Positions 17,258-25,771 of a stretch of DNA of 64,000 nucleotides are shown here, one piece after another (the first letter of the stretch is position 1; each line of letters begins with the position of its first letter). The DNA lies in contig NZ_JACIBV010000001.1 of the NCBI RefSeq assembly GCF_014195505.1, positions 5,890,001-5,954,000 of the forward strand, written 5' to 3'. Made by a program: the position numbers and the translations under genes. The notes under the pieces are model-generated. The model made no database searches. It worked only from the letters and a program-made list of their open reading frames with translations, and was not told the origin of the DNA. The stretch comes from Nonomuraea dietziae (GTDB lineage Bacteria; Actinomycetota; Actinomycetes; Streptosporangiales; Streptosporangiaceae).

Positions 17258-17830
17258 ATGCTGCTGACCTTCGCGGTCACCGCACTTGTCATGATCATGA
17301 TCCCCGGGCCCGACGCGGCCCTGATCATGCGCAGCTCCCTCACGCACGGCCGCGTGGCCGGGCTGCTCACGATGGCCGGCGGGCTGCTCGGCCTCGCCGT
17401 CCACGCCACCACCGCCTCGCTCGGCCTGTCGGCGCTGCTGGCCGCCTCGCCGACCGCCTTCACCGTGCTCAGGTGGATCGGCATCGCCTATCTGGTGTGG
17501 CTGGGCGTGCAGTCCTTCCGCGCCAAGCCGAAGGAGGCGGCGCGCGACGCGGGCCGGCGGCACATCCGCAACGGCTTCTTCTCCAACCTGCTCAATCCGA
17601 AGGTGCTGCTCTTCCAGGTCACCTTCCTGCCGCAGTTCATGACGGGAACGAACGACGCGCTGCTGCTGTCGGCCGTCTTCGCGGGGCTCTACGCCGCCTG
17701 GTTCGCGCTCTACGTGCTCGTGGTCGACCGCGTGGGCGCGCTGCTGCGCACGCCCCGGGTGCGGCGGCGCGTCGAGCGGATCACCGGCGTGCTACTGGTC
17801 GGCTTCGCTCTGCGCCTGGCTGTTCAGTAG
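17258..17830 (+). CDS. LysE/RhtB-family amino-acid exporter
   Basis: 190 residues with about six transmembrane helices. The N-terminus MLLTFAVTALVMIMIPGPDAALIM carries the PGP signature of LysE/RhtB exporters. NGFFSNLLNPKVLLFQVTFLPQF is the second family landmark. It probably exports an amino acid or derivative across the plasma membrane. The upstream ATG at 17180 is in frame, but the extra residues are not family-like and a hairpin lies between. Its last 39 nt overlap a convergent gene. Confidence 0.88.
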   Translation: MLLTFAVTALVMIMIPGPDAALIMRSSLTHGRVAGLLTMAGGLLGLAVHATTASLGLSALLAASPTAFTVLRWIGIAYLVWLGVQSFRAKPKEAARDAGRRHIRNGFFSNLLNPKVLLFQVTFLPQFMTGTNDALLLSAVFAGLYAAWFALYVLVVDRVGALLRTPRVRRRVERITGVLLVGFALRLAVQ

Positions 17831-18184
17831 CTTGATCGCCCGTTTCGGGGCGATCGCCCTGTAGCTCTCCTCGACCCAGTCGAGCAGCAGCTCGACGTCG
17901 GGCAGGGCGCTCTGGAACGGGACCGTCACCCAGCCCGCCTTGCCCAGGCCGTAGCCGCTGGGCTCGGCGCCCTCGACGGTCAGCGCGTGGCCGTGCGCCT
18001 CGGACCGGAGCTTGACCCCGAAGGAGGGGTTCCACTTCTCGGTCGGCTCGTCGATGCCGAGAAACAGGAAGACCTTCTTGTTGACCTTGATGACCCGATC
18101 GCCCCAAGGGAAGTCCTCGTGGGTCTCAGGCAGGCTGAGCGCGAAGTCGCGCATGGTCTGCCTGACGGCGTGCCAGTCGCTCAT
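17792..18184 (-). CDS. MmcQ/YjbR-family protein
   Basis: 130 residues. The family pattern is clear: ALSLPETHEDFPWGDRVIKVNKKVFLFLG at the N-terminus, then GYGLGKAGWVTVPF and a C-terminal ESYRAIAPKRAIKLL. YjbR proteins have a CyaY-like DNA-binding fold with unknown physiological role. Its start overlaps the stop of the DUF2293 gene by 4 nt, so the two form an operon. Confidence 0.88.
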   Translation of the reverse strand: MSDWHAVRQTMRDFALSLPETHEDFPWGDRVIKVNKKVFLFLGIDEPTEKWNPSFGVKLRSEAHGHALTVEGAEPSGYGLGKAGWVTVPFQSALPDVELLLDWVEESYRAIAPKRAIKLLNSQAQSEADQ

Positions 18185-19230
18185 GGTTCTCTTCTACCCC
18201 TGAGCTCCGACAGTTTGGCCTCGATGGCCGGTCTGATGCGGTCGCGGGCCTCCATGCGGGGCACGCCGTCCATCAGCATCCTGTCGTAGCCGGTGTCGAG
18301 GTGGCGGATCGAGGCCACGACGGCGAGCGTGATCGCGTTCTCGTCGAGGGCCTTGGCGGCGGCCGTGCGCCCCACCCTGCCACTGCCGCGCAGGGCGGCG
18401 TGGGCGGCGATCGAGTCGGCGCGCACTGGAGGGCAGGCGGGGAAGAGCCGCAGGATCTCGGCGGCCATCCTGGTCTGGTAGTCGAGGTCCTGCTCGGTTC
18501 TGCGCTCCCTGTCGCGGTCGCGGCGGCGCAGGCGTACCTCCTCGTCGCCCAGGCACTGCTCCTCGGCGCGCGCCAGCGCGGCCTCCTCGACCAGCACCCC
18601 CTGGCGCTGGTAGACCTTGCGCCGCCTGTTGTACTGGACCACCACCGCCGACAGCCCGCTCTCCTTCTTGGCTCTGCGGCTCAGCGCCGCGTTCCCCGAG
18701 GGGAGGAGGACCAGGTGGTCGAGGTCGGCGCAGGTGAGGCAGTGCGGGCGGTCGTCCTCCATGATCAGGTAAGGCCCCGTGTCGCCGCACGTGGCGCAGG
18801 TCCACGTCTCGAGCGGCGCGACCACGACCAGGTCGGGCGCCTTGCTCTGCCGTTCGGCCAGCTGCTTCACCCGCGCGTCGCTGAGGTCGGGCGAGATCCA
18901 GTGGACGCGGAAGGAGCCCTGCTCGCCTGCGGCGGTGAAGCGCAGCTCCCTGCGCTCCCTGCTGCCTGACAGGTAGGGCGTCTCCATCGGCCGCAGCCCC
19001 CTGGACAGCGCCCATTCGCGCAGCGCGGCGGCCGCGTCGAGCAGGCGCGCGTCGTCGACGGCCGCCAGCTCGCCGAGCGTGGCCGACCTGCCCTGTCTCC
19101 AGGTGTCGACATGGCGGCTGTGCAGCCAGCGCAGGCCGGTGACGACGTCGATGAAGGTGACGTACTTGCGGGTGGTGAGCGCGATCTCGGCCGCGTCCGC
19201 GACCCTGCGCGCCAGGTTCGGTCGGCTCAC
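18181..19230 (-). CDS. DUF2293 domain-containing protein
   Basis: 349 residues with a GTG start. The middle contains a zinc-ribbon-like pair (CATCGDTG...HCLTCADLDHLVLLP, two CxxC). The C-terminal third carries the DUF2293 region (FPACPPVRADSIAAHAALRGSGRVGRTAAAKALDENAITLAVVASIRHLDTGYDRML). A basic Arg-rich helix lies between. The family is widespread in actinomycetes and uncharacterised; the zinc ribbon and basic segment suggest nucleic-acid contact, which is inference. First gene of a two-gene operon with the YjbR protein. Confidence 0.85.
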   Translation of the reverse strand: MSRPNLARRVADAAEIALTTRKYVTFIDVVTGLRWLHSRHVDTWRQGRSATLGELAAVDDARLLDAAAALREWALSRGLRPMETPYLSGSRERRELRFTAAGEQGSFRVHWISPDLSDARVKQLAERQSKAPDLVVVAPLETWTCATCGDTGPYLIMEDDRPHCLTCADLDHLVLLPSGNAALSRRAKKESGLSAVVVQYNRRRKVYQRQGVLVEEAALARAEEQCLGDEEVRLRRRDRDRERRTEQDLDYQTRMAAEILRLFPACPPVRADSIAAHAALRGSGRVGRTAAAKALDENAITLAVVASIRHLDTGYDRMLMDGVPRMEARDRIRPAIEAKLSELRGRREP

Positions 19231-19301
19231 AGCATCCCAGTTTGCCGGGAGATGGCGGGTGGTCAGGAGTCGCTTGGGACGATCGGGGCTAGGTCATCAC
19301 C

Positions 19302-20054
19302 GTGCGCGTGACCGTGCTGGTGCTCCTCATGCTCGTCACCTCCTGCGCCTCCGCCTCCACGCCGGTCGTGAGCGGGGCGTTCGGCAGCAGGCCGGTCATC
19401 GAGCTGCCCTCACAGCGCCCTGGCGGTACGCCCGAGATCAGCGTGCTGGCCGAGGGCAGGGGGCCGCGCACGAGTCCGGGGGACGTGGTGGTGACCGAGG
19501 TCGTGATCCGCGGATGGAGCGGCGACGCGACCCCTCTCAACACCTACGACGCGGGCAGGCCCCTCACGGTCGTCTTCGGACGCGGCGACGTTCCCGGGAT
19601 CTGGGAGCGGGTGCTGATCGGCCGCAGGGCGGGCAGCAGGGTGATGCTGGTCGGCCCCGGCCGCCTCGCGTACGGCGGGGCGGGAGCGGGACAGGACGAC
19701 CCGCTCGTGCTCGTCTTCGACATCCTCGGCGGCTACCCGCCCGACGCCAGGCTGGTCGGCGAGGAGCTCCCGAGGCTCGCAGGCCCCGCACGCTCGGGCA
19801 CGCTGATCGACGGCTCGGGGCGCCAGGTCGGCCCCGGCTCCACGGTGGTCGTGCAGTACGTCGCCACCCGCGGGCCGGGGCGCGAGGTCGTGGCCTCCTC
19901 CCGTGCGGACGGCGGGCCGAGGGCGTTCGTGCTGAAGGAGGGCGCCGTGCCGTCCGAGTGGGTCGAGGGGCTGGTCGGCAAGCGGGTGGGGAGCAGGGTC
20001 GCCGTCACGCGGGGCTCGGTGGTGACGGTGATCGACATCATCGACCTCGTGTGA
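19302..20054 (+). CDS. FKBP-type peptidyl-prolyl isomerase lipoprotein with two FKBP-like domains
   Basis: 250 residues. The lipoprotein signal peptide ends in the lipobox LVTSC, so Cys15 would be lipidated and the protein anchored outside the membrane. Two tandem FKBP-like halves can be seen: DVVVTEVVIRGW...LTVVFGRGDVPGIWERVLIGRRAGSRVMLVGP (about 60-140) and STVVVQYVATRG...GAVPSEWVEGLVGKRVGSRVAVT (about 175-240). The expected role is folding of secreted proteins. The divergent DUF2293 gene starts 71 nt away and a strong terminator follows. Confidence 0.88.
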   Translation: MRVTVLVLLMLVTSCASASTPVVSGAFGSRPVIELPSQRPGGTPEISVLAEGRGPRTSPGDVVVTEVVIRGWSGDATPLNTYDAGRPLTVVFGRGDVPGIWERVLIGRRAGSRVMLVGPGRLAYGGAGAGQDDPLVLVFDILGGYPPDARLVGEELPRLAGPARSGTLIDGSGRQVGPGSTVVVQYVATRGPGREVVASSRADGGPRAFVLKEGAVPSEWVEGLVGKRVGSRVAVTRGSVVTVIDIIDLV

Positions 20055-20085
20055 AAGGGCCCCCGGACGCGCCCGGGGGCCCTTT
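20054..20085. terminator. Strong bidirectional hairpin terminator
   Basis: AAAGGGCCCCCGG pairs with a right arm ending GGGGGCCCTTT across a short loop. It lies between the FKBP stop and the convergent M23 peptidase stop (20096), so it can serve both. Confidence 0.8.
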
Positions 20086-20095
20086 GCGGACGAGA

Positions 20096-21010
20096 TCAGC
20101 CGCAGTGCTCGAACGGGCTGTCGTAGACGTAGGAGCCCGCCTTGCCTCCCCACTTCACGCACTTGCCGGCCGCCGAGGCTCTGACGGGTCCCGCGTAGTA
20201 GGAGAAGTTGCCCGAGTCGGTTATCCGGCTACTGCCTTGCACCTCCAGATAGGCGGCGGTGGCGGTGGCCGAGCCGAGCGAGGTCTTCTTGATCGTGGTG
20301 ACGCAGTTGTAGCCGTTGCCGCTGTTGTAGAGCAGGTAGACGGTTCCCGAGGTGCCGAGGGCCGCGGAGTCGATCACGCTGTAGCCCGAGCCGCACACCT
20401 CCTGCGGGGTGTAGGGGTTGGTGGTGCTGGCGCAGTTCCTCGAGGTGAGGGTCTGGATCGGGTAGCCGAAGGTCGTGCCGTTGAAGACGGCCTTCTGGAT
20501 GTTGGAGGGGTAGCTGGTGCCCAGCCGTACCTCGTAGTGGAGGTGCGGGGAGATGTAGTTGCCCGGCTTGCTGGTGTTGCCGACGGTGCCGATCCGCTGG
20601 CCCTGGGAGACGGCCTGACCGGCGCTGACCGAGCGGACGTTCAGGTGCGCGTAGTAGGTGGACCAGCCGCCACCGTGGTCGATCTTGACCAGGTTGCCGT
20701 AGCCGTTGGCCGAGCCCTGGTGGGCGGAGATGACCACGGTGCCCGAGGCGGCCGCCACGACGGGGTCGCCGAGGTCGGCGTCAGCCGTGCTGCCCCTGTT
20801 GAAGTCGATCTCCCAGGACTGGTGCGCGCTGCTCGCGCTGGAGTTGCCCGTCCATGCCTGACCGCAGGGGAAGGGCAGCTGGAAGTTGGTGGCCATGACG
20901 CTCACATCGGCGGTCACCTCGTTGGGAGGGTCGCCCCCCTCCTCTGGGTCGGCGGCGGCGATGCTCATGACCAGGGCTAAGCCTGCGATGAGGACTGCTC
21001 GGAGTTTCAC
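20096..21010 (-). CDS. Secreted M23-family metallopeptidase
   Basis: 304 residues from the GTG at 21010, with AAGGGG 8 nt upstream. The signal peptide is KLRAVLIAGLALVMSIAAA. The M23 (lysostaphin-type) zinc motifs are HxxxD in HQSWEIDFN and HxH in SPHLHYEVRLG, with the family block YYAHLNVRSVSAGQAVSQGQRIGTVG between them. The C-terminal 120 residues are Ser/Thr/Gly-rich and end with two to three Cys, perhaps a wall- or substrate-binding module. It is a likely peptidoglycan endopeptidase acting outside the cell. The frame extends upstream without coding character. Confidence 0.9.
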   Translation of the reverse strand: MKLRAVLIAGLALVMSIAAADPEEGGDPPNEVTADVSVMATNFQLPFPCGQAWTGNSSASSAHQSWEIDFNRGSTADADLGDPVVAAASGTVVISAHQGSANGYGNLVKIDHGGGWSTYYAHLNVRSVSAGQAVSQGQRIGTVGNTSKPGNYISPHLHYEVRLGTSYPSNIQKAVFNGTTFGYPIQTLTSRNCASTTNPYTPQEVCGSGYSVIDSAALGTSGTVYLLYNSGNGYNCVTTIKKTSLGSATATAAYLEVQGSSRITDSGNFSYYAGPVRASAAGKCVKWGGKAGSYVYDSPFEHCG

Positions 21011-21090
21011 TGGGACCCCTTCCGCACCGGTAAGTCTTCGCAGGCCCCAGGGTGGGAATAATCCGTACAAAAAACGTACAGAGGGCTGCC

Positions 21091-23814
21091 ATGGTGTCCT
21101 TCCATGTGCTCGGCCCGCTGGAGGCACGGGCCGCAGGACGGCCCGTGCGCATCTCCGGCAGGAAGCCGCGCATGCTGCTGGCCACACTGCTTCTCGACGC
21201 CAACCATCTCGTGGGGGCCGATCATCTGGTCGACGTGCTGTGGGAGCGCCCACCCCGCTCCGCGCACGCCAACCTGCGCACCTACGCGAGTTCACTGCGC
21301 TCCGAACTCGGTGCCCGCATCCGCGCCGAGGGGTCCTGCTACCTGATCGAGGTGGCTCATGACGAGCTCGACCTGCTGACGTTCGAGCGTCTGGTGGCCC
21401 GCCGCGATCCCGAGTCGCTGGCCGAGGCGCTGGCGCTGTGGCGCGGCGTCCCGCTGTCCGACCTGCCCGACCATCCCCTGTGGACGCGCCGCCTCGCCCC
21501 CCTTCCCGAGGTACGGCTCGCCGCCGCACGCGAGCTGATCGCCGCCCGCATGGAGCGAGGGGAGTACGGCGAGGCCGTCACCCTGCTGCGCGCCCTGTGC
21601 GCCGAGCACCCCTTCCGCGAGGACCTGTGGGGACAGCTCATGCTCGCCCTCCACGGGAGCGGACGGCAGGCGGAGGCGCTGGCGTGCTACACCGAGATCA
21701 GGAGACAGCTGGTCGCCGAGCTGGGCGTCGAGCCCGGCGCCGAGCTGCGGGAGGTGCAGGCGACGGTGCTGGCGGGAACACCGCCCTCCCAGCGGGTGTG
21801 GACCCCCAGGCAGCTTCCTCCCGACCTTCCCGACTTCGTGGGCAGAAGGCAGGCGCTCGCCCTCCTCACGCGCCAGGGCGACGGCCGTGGGCCCTTCCCT
21901 GTCGCGGTGATCTCGGGACCACCGGGATCGGGGAAGAGCGCGCTGGCCGTCCGCGGCGCGCACGCCCTCGCGGACGCCTTCCCCGCGGGGCAGCTCTACC
22001 TGTGCATGGCCGCCGCCGACCCCGCCGACCTGCTCGCCCAGGCGCTGCGGGCGCTGGGCGTGAGCGCGATCCCCGCCACGCTCGCCGAGCGCTCGGCCCT
22101 CTATCGCAGCGTCCTGGCCGAGCGCCCGATGCTCGTGGTGCTCGACGACGCGGCCGACGCCGCACAGGTCAGGCCGCTGCTGCCGGGCGCGGGCAGCTCG
22201 GTGATCGTGACCAGCAGGTCGAAGCTCACGTCGGTTCCCGGGGCGCTCCAGATCCATCTGGAGCCCCTGTCGCCGCCCGAGGCCGAGGAGCTCCTCGAAA
22301 GGATCATCGGGGCGGACAGGGCGAGGAGGGAGCGGGAGGCGGCCACGGCGATCGTGCGGGCCTGCGGGTTCGTGCCGCTGGCCGTACGGATCGCGGGGGC
22401 GCGGCTGGCGGCGCGTCCCGGCTGGTCGCTCGCGCTGTTCCAGAACAGGCTCAAGGACGAGTCGCGCAGGATAGGCGAGCTGCGCATCGGCGACCTGGAC
22501 GTGCGCCTCGGGCTCGACCACAGCTACAGGGGTCTGCCGGCAGAGGCCGCCAGGACGCTCCACACGCTGGGCAGGCTCGGCGGTGCCTCGCTGCCCGGCT
22601 GGGTGGTCGACGCCGTGCTCGGCAGGCACAGGGCCGACGACGTCACCGACGCGCTCGTGGACGCCGACCTGCTGAGGCTGGTCGGCACCGACCCGCTCGG
22701 CCAGCCCCGCTACCGGCTGCCCGACCTGGTCAGGTGCCACGCGCTGGAGCAGGGACCCGACCTGGCCGCCCTGGCCAGGGTCGTCGCCACCTGGACCGCC
22801 ACCACCGAGCTGGCCACGGCCAGGCTGCCCACCACCGTCTTCACGCTCAGCTCGGCCGCCGCCGCGCGCTGGTGGCTGCCGCGCGAGACGCTCGAGCGGC
22901 TCACCGCCGACCCTCTGGCCTGGTTCGAGGCCGAACACGAGGGGCTGGAGGAGGCTGTGCGCGTGGCCGCCTCCTCCGGTCTGGGCGGGCAGGCGTGGGG
23001 GCTCGCCGCCGCGATGGTGCCCTACCTCGACCTGCGCTGCCACTTCGGCACCTGGCAGCGCACCCACGGGACGGCGCTGGCGGCGGCCAGGGTAGCGGGC
23101 GACAGCTACGGCGAGGCCGCCATGCTCAGGGGCCTGGCCCAGGTCTGCCTCTACCAGGACCGCTACGCCGAGTCGGAGGAGATGTTCGCCAGGGCCCGCA
23201 GGGCCTTCCACGAGCTGGGCGACACCAGGGCAGAGGCCACCTCGGTCTGCGGTCTCGGCGCCGTGGCGCAGTTCCGCGGTGAGCACAGGGCGGCGCTGGC
23301 GCACTTCCACCGCGCGCTGGTCATGTTCGGCTCCGTGGGCGATCTCAGCGGCGAGGCCTACACCCGCCAGGCCATCGGCAGGGTCTGCCTGAAGTCGGGC
23401 GACCTCGTCCAGGCCGCCCAGTGGCTCGGGCAGGCGCTGCGCCTGGCGCAGCAGCTGGGTGACGTCCACCGCGAAGGCTGCGTGTCGATCCACCTCGGCA
23501 AGCTGGGCGAGCCCGAGCGCTTCCACGGGCGGGCGCTCGACATCTTCGAGAGCCTCGGTGACCGGCACTGCGGTGCCTACGCCATGCAGAGCCTGGCGGG
23601 TTTCCAGGCCGCCAGCGGCGAGCTCGGCCCCGCCTCCGCGGCTCTCGAACGCTCCCTGCTGATCTTCAGGCAGCTCGGCGACCGCAGCGGCGAGGCCTCC
23701 TCCGCCCAGCTGCTCGGCGAGCTGCACCGCTCGGCGGGACGGGCGGAGCTGGCCCGCGACTACCTCGACCAGGCGGTGGTGCTCAGAGGATCACTCGCCG
23801 CAGAAGCCGTCTGA
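21091..23814 (+). CDS. BTAD/AfsR-type (large SARP) transcriptional regulator
   Basis: 907 residues in three blocks: an N-terminal OmpR-type winged helix plus bacterial transcriptional activation domain (about 1-245; VSFHVLGPLEARAAGRPVRI, ELGVEPGAELREVQATVLAG); an NB-ARC/AP-ATPase (about 250-570; Walker A GPPGSGKSAL, Walker B LVVLDDAAD); and C-terminal TPR repeats (about 640-900). AfsR-like proteins activate secondary metabolism or development genes. No biosynthetic cluster lies next to it, so its target is unknown. The ATG has GAGGG 5 nt upstream. Its 3' end overlaps a convergent gene by 32 nt. Confidence 0.92.
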   Translation: MVSFHVLGPLEARAAGRPVRISGRKPRMLLATLLLDANHLVGADHLVDVLWERPPRSAHANLRTYASSLRSELGARIRAEGSCYLIEVAHDELDLLTFERLVARRDPESLAEALALWRGVPLSDLPDHPLWTRRLAPLPEVRLAAARELIAARMERGEYGEAVTLLRALCAEHPFREDLWGQLMLALHGSGRQAEALACYTEIRRQLVAELGVEPGAELREVQATVLAGTPPSQRVWTPRQLPPDLPDFVGRRQALALLTRQGDGRGPFPVAVISGPPGSGKSALAVRGAHALADAFPAGQLYLCMAAADPADLLAQALRALGVSAIPATLAERSALYRSVLAERPMLVVLDDAADAAQVRPLLPGAGSSVIVTSRSKLTSVPGALQIHLEPLSPPEAEELLERIIGADRARREREAATAIVRACGFVPLAVRIAGARLAARPGWSLALFQNRLKDESRRIGELRIGDLDVRLGLDHSYRGLPAEAARTLHTLGRLGGASLPGWVVDAVLGRHRADDVTDALVDADLLRLVGTDPLGQPRYRLPDLVRCHALEQGPDLAALARVVATWTATTELATARLPTTVFTLSSAAAARWWLPRETLERLTADPLAWFEAEHEGLEEAVRVAASSGLGGQAWGLAAAMVPYLDLRCHFGTWQRTHGTALAAARVAGDSYGEAAMLRGLAQVCLYQDRYAESEEMFARARRAFHELGDTRAEATSVCGLGAVAQFRGEHRAALAHFHRALVMFGSVGDLSGEAYTRQAIGRVCLKSGDLVQAAQWLGQALRLAQQLGDVHREGCVSIHLGKLGEPERFHGRALDIFESLGDRHCGAYAMQSLAGFQAASGELGPASAALERSLLIFRQLGDRSGEASSAQLLGELHRSAGRAELARDYLDQAVVLRGSLAAEAV

Positions 23815-25114
23815 GCCTGCCCTCCCGTACGGCCGGCACCCCGTCGAGCGCCGCCAGCGCCTCGGCCGCGCTCGGCCGCTTGGCGGGGCTGTGGTCCAGC
23901 ATGGCCCGCACCACGTCGTGTGCGAGCGCGTCGGGCCCCTCGGGCAGCTCGCCGGTCAGCACCTGGTGGGCGATCACGCCCGCCGCGTAGACGTCGGCGG
24001 CCGAGGTCATCAGGTCGGGCCTGTCGTGGCACTCGGGGGCGACGTAGTGGGCGTCGAGCACGTTGGTCAGCTCGTTGGCGACGGTGTAGGGCCTGGGCGC
24101 GCCCTTGGCGTAGTCGAAGCCGGTCAGCATCGCCTGGCCGTCCTCGGACACCAGCACGGAGGCGGGGGTCAACGCCCTGTGCACCACACCGTGGGCGTGC
24201 ACGTGCGCGAGCCCCGCCAGCAGACCCCTCAGCACCTCGCTGCGCCGCTCGTGCAGCTGGAGGTGCAGCGCCCTGCCGTGCGCGTCGTCGAGCACCAGCA
24301 CGAACCTGCTCTCGTCGTCGATGGCGAAGAAGTCGCGCGACCTGACGACGTTGGGATGCGAGGGGATCCTGGTCAGCGACTGGTAGGCGTTGGCGATGCG
24401 CTGCCGCTCGGCCGCCCGCTGCTCCTGGTCGGCCAGGGGGTCGGCCTGGTAGACGCGCAGCAGCACGGTCTCGCTACCCGGCAGCGTGGCGTTGAACGCG
24501 CGGTACTCGGTGACCTTGCTGTCGCCGCCGAGGCGCTCCTCGACCTCCCAGTTGCCGAACCTGGGCGGGGCGGTGCTGCGGCGCACCGTGGCGTTGAGCG
24601 CGTCGAGGATCTTCGGCAGGTACGGCTTGGCGTCGCGGGTGCCGCCTCGCCGTACGCGGGAGGGGTCGGCCAGGGTGTCGATGAGGGAGGGCAGGTCGGT
24701 GACGTTGGCGGCGTCGCGCCCGCCCGCGTCGACCAGCTCGGCGTCGGGGGAGGACAGCACCACGAGGCTGTCGACGTAGACCCGCTCCAGCTCCCTGTGC
24801 TTGTCGACCAGGAGCCCCTTCAGCGCCCTGGCGGTGCCGCGCAGCTTGGCCACGGGAGAGCCGAACGCCTCCCTGCGCGGGGGGAACCAGCGCTGGCCGG
24901 AGACCTCGATGCGGCCCCTGGTGCCCTTGACGTCGATGACCACGACCGAGTGGCCGGTCAGCACGATCAAATCGACCTCGAACAGGTCGGCGCCGCGCGG
25001 GATCTCGATGTTGTGCAACAGCAGCCAGTCGGCGGGCGCGCGGTCGCGCAGATGCGCGATCACGCGCCGCTCGGCGTCGTTGACCGGACGTCCCCCGCCG
25101 ACGATCTCTGCCAT
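23783..25114 (-). CDS. NERD nuclease-like domain fused to a degenerate protein kinase
   Basis: 443 residues from the ATG at 25114 (AAGG 8 nt upstream); an ATG at 25123 would add three. The N-terminal 130 residues form a NERD domain, with the restriction-endonuclease-like pattern Asp...DxK in LFEVDLIVLTGHSVVVIDVKG. About residues 190-440 are a serine/threonine-kinase fold, but the catalytic residues are lost: the HRD loop reads HRALTPASVLV, the DFG reads GFDYAK, and the VAIK Lys position reads LLRVY. It is therefore a probable pseudokinase. NERD-kinase proteins include PglW of the Pgl/BREX phage-defence systems, but no other BREX gene is present here. Confidence 0.85.
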   Translation of the reverse strand: MAEIVGGGRPVNDAERRVIAHLRDRAPADWLLLHNIEIPRGADLFEVDLIVLTGHSVVVIDVKGTRGRIEVSGQRWFPPRREAFGSPVAKLRGTARALKGLLVDKHRELERVYVDSLVVLSSPDAELVDAGGRDAANVTDLPSLIDTLADPSRVRRGGTRDAKPYLPKILDALNATVRRSTAPPRFGNWEVEERLGGDSKVTEYRAFNATLPGSETVLLRVYQADPLADQEQRAAERQRIANAYQSLTRIPSHPNVVRSRDFFAIDDESRFVLVLDDAHGRALHLQLHERRSEVLRGLLAGLAHVHAHGVVHRALTPASVLVSEDGQAMLTGFDYAKGAPRPYTVANELTNVLDAHYVAPECHDRPDLMTSAADVYAAGVIAHQVLTGELPEGPDALAHDVVRAMLDHSPAKRPSAAEALAALDGVPAVREGRLRRLLRRVIL

Positions 25115-25139
25115 GGGGACCATCCTTGCAGACTTTCAG

Positions 25140-25168
25140 TTGACAACATGCTGTCGTAGTGACAAGAT
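25140..25168 (+). promoter_or_regulatory. Promoter of the DJ-1/MarR operon
   Basis: A consensus -35 TTGACA (25140-25145) and a -10 CAAGAT (25163-25168) are separated by 17 nt. The predicted start falls about 7 nt downstream, on the A of the ATG at 25175. No Shine-Dalgarno precedes that ATG, so the transcript is probably leaderless. Confidence 0.55.
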
Positions 25169-25174
25169 GTTGTC
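25142..25174. promoter_or_regulatory. Tandem MarR operators covering the promoter
   Basis: Two near-palindromic 14-mers, GACAACATGCTGTC (25142-25155) and GACAAGATGTTGTC (25161-25174), share the consensus GACAACATGTTGTC with one mismatch each, 19 nt apart centre to centre. They cover the -35 to +1 region. The MarR gene of the same operon is the obvious binder, giving autorepression. Confidence 0.65.
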
Positions 25175-25771
25175 ATGAAGCGAATCGTTCACCTCGCCGT
25201 TTACAACACCCTCGCCGACTGGGAGACCGGGTACGCGACCGCGCACCTGCGTGGAGAGCAGTACGACGTCGTCACCGTCGCCGAGACGCTCGACCCGATC
25301 ACGACCATGGGCGGGATGCGCATCCTCCCCGACATCACGCTCGACTCGCTCTCTCCCGCCGACAGCGCGATGCTGATCCTGCCGGGCGCGGAGCTGTGGG
25401 ACGCCGGAGACGACCTGCGCGCGTTCGCCGCGAAGGCGGGCGAGTTCCTGGCCGAGGGTGTGCCGGTCGCGGCCATCTGCGGCGCGGTCGCGGGCCTGGC
25501 GCGGGCCGGGCTGCTCGACGAGCGCGACCACACCAGCGCCGTCGACGGCTACCTGCTGGCCCAGGAGGGCTACGGCGGCGCCGCGCGCTACGTGGAGGCC
25601 GACGCGGTGACCGGCGGCGACCTCATCACGGCAGGGCCGACCGAGCCCGTCGCCTTCGCCCGCGAGATCCTCGGCAGGCTCGACGTCTACAAGCCCGACA
25701 TGCTCGACGCGTGGTTCAGGCTCTTCAAGTACAGCGACCCGGCGGCCGCCGAGGTCATGATGGGCTCATGA
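25175..25771 (+). CDS. DJ-1/PfpI-family protein
   Basis: 198 residues, type 1 glutamine-amidotransferase-like fold. The nucleophile elbow is AAICGAVAGLARAGLL with the catalytic Cys. The N-terminal MKRIVHLAVYNTLADWETG pattern is typical of the subfamily linked to MarR regulators. Possible roles are hydrolase, isocyanide hydratase-like or stress protection; I cannot choose. Leaderless start at 25175. The stop overlaps the MarR ATG by 4 nt. Confidence 0.88.
   Translation: MKRIVHLAVYNTLADWETGYATAHLRGEQYDVVTVAETLDPITTMGGMRILPDITLDSLSPADSAMLILPGAELWDAGDDLRAFAAKAGEFLAEGVPVAAICGAVAGLARAGLLDERDHTSAVDGYLLAQEGYGGAARYVEADAVTGGDLITAGPTEPVAFAREILGRLDVYKPDMLDAWFRLFKYSDPAAAEVMMGS

Noticed and set aside
21010..21529. 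N-terminal extension of the M23 peptidase
   Set aside because: The extension is Arg/Pro-rich and antisense to the BTAD gene; a signal peptide and ribosome site fit the GTG at 21010.
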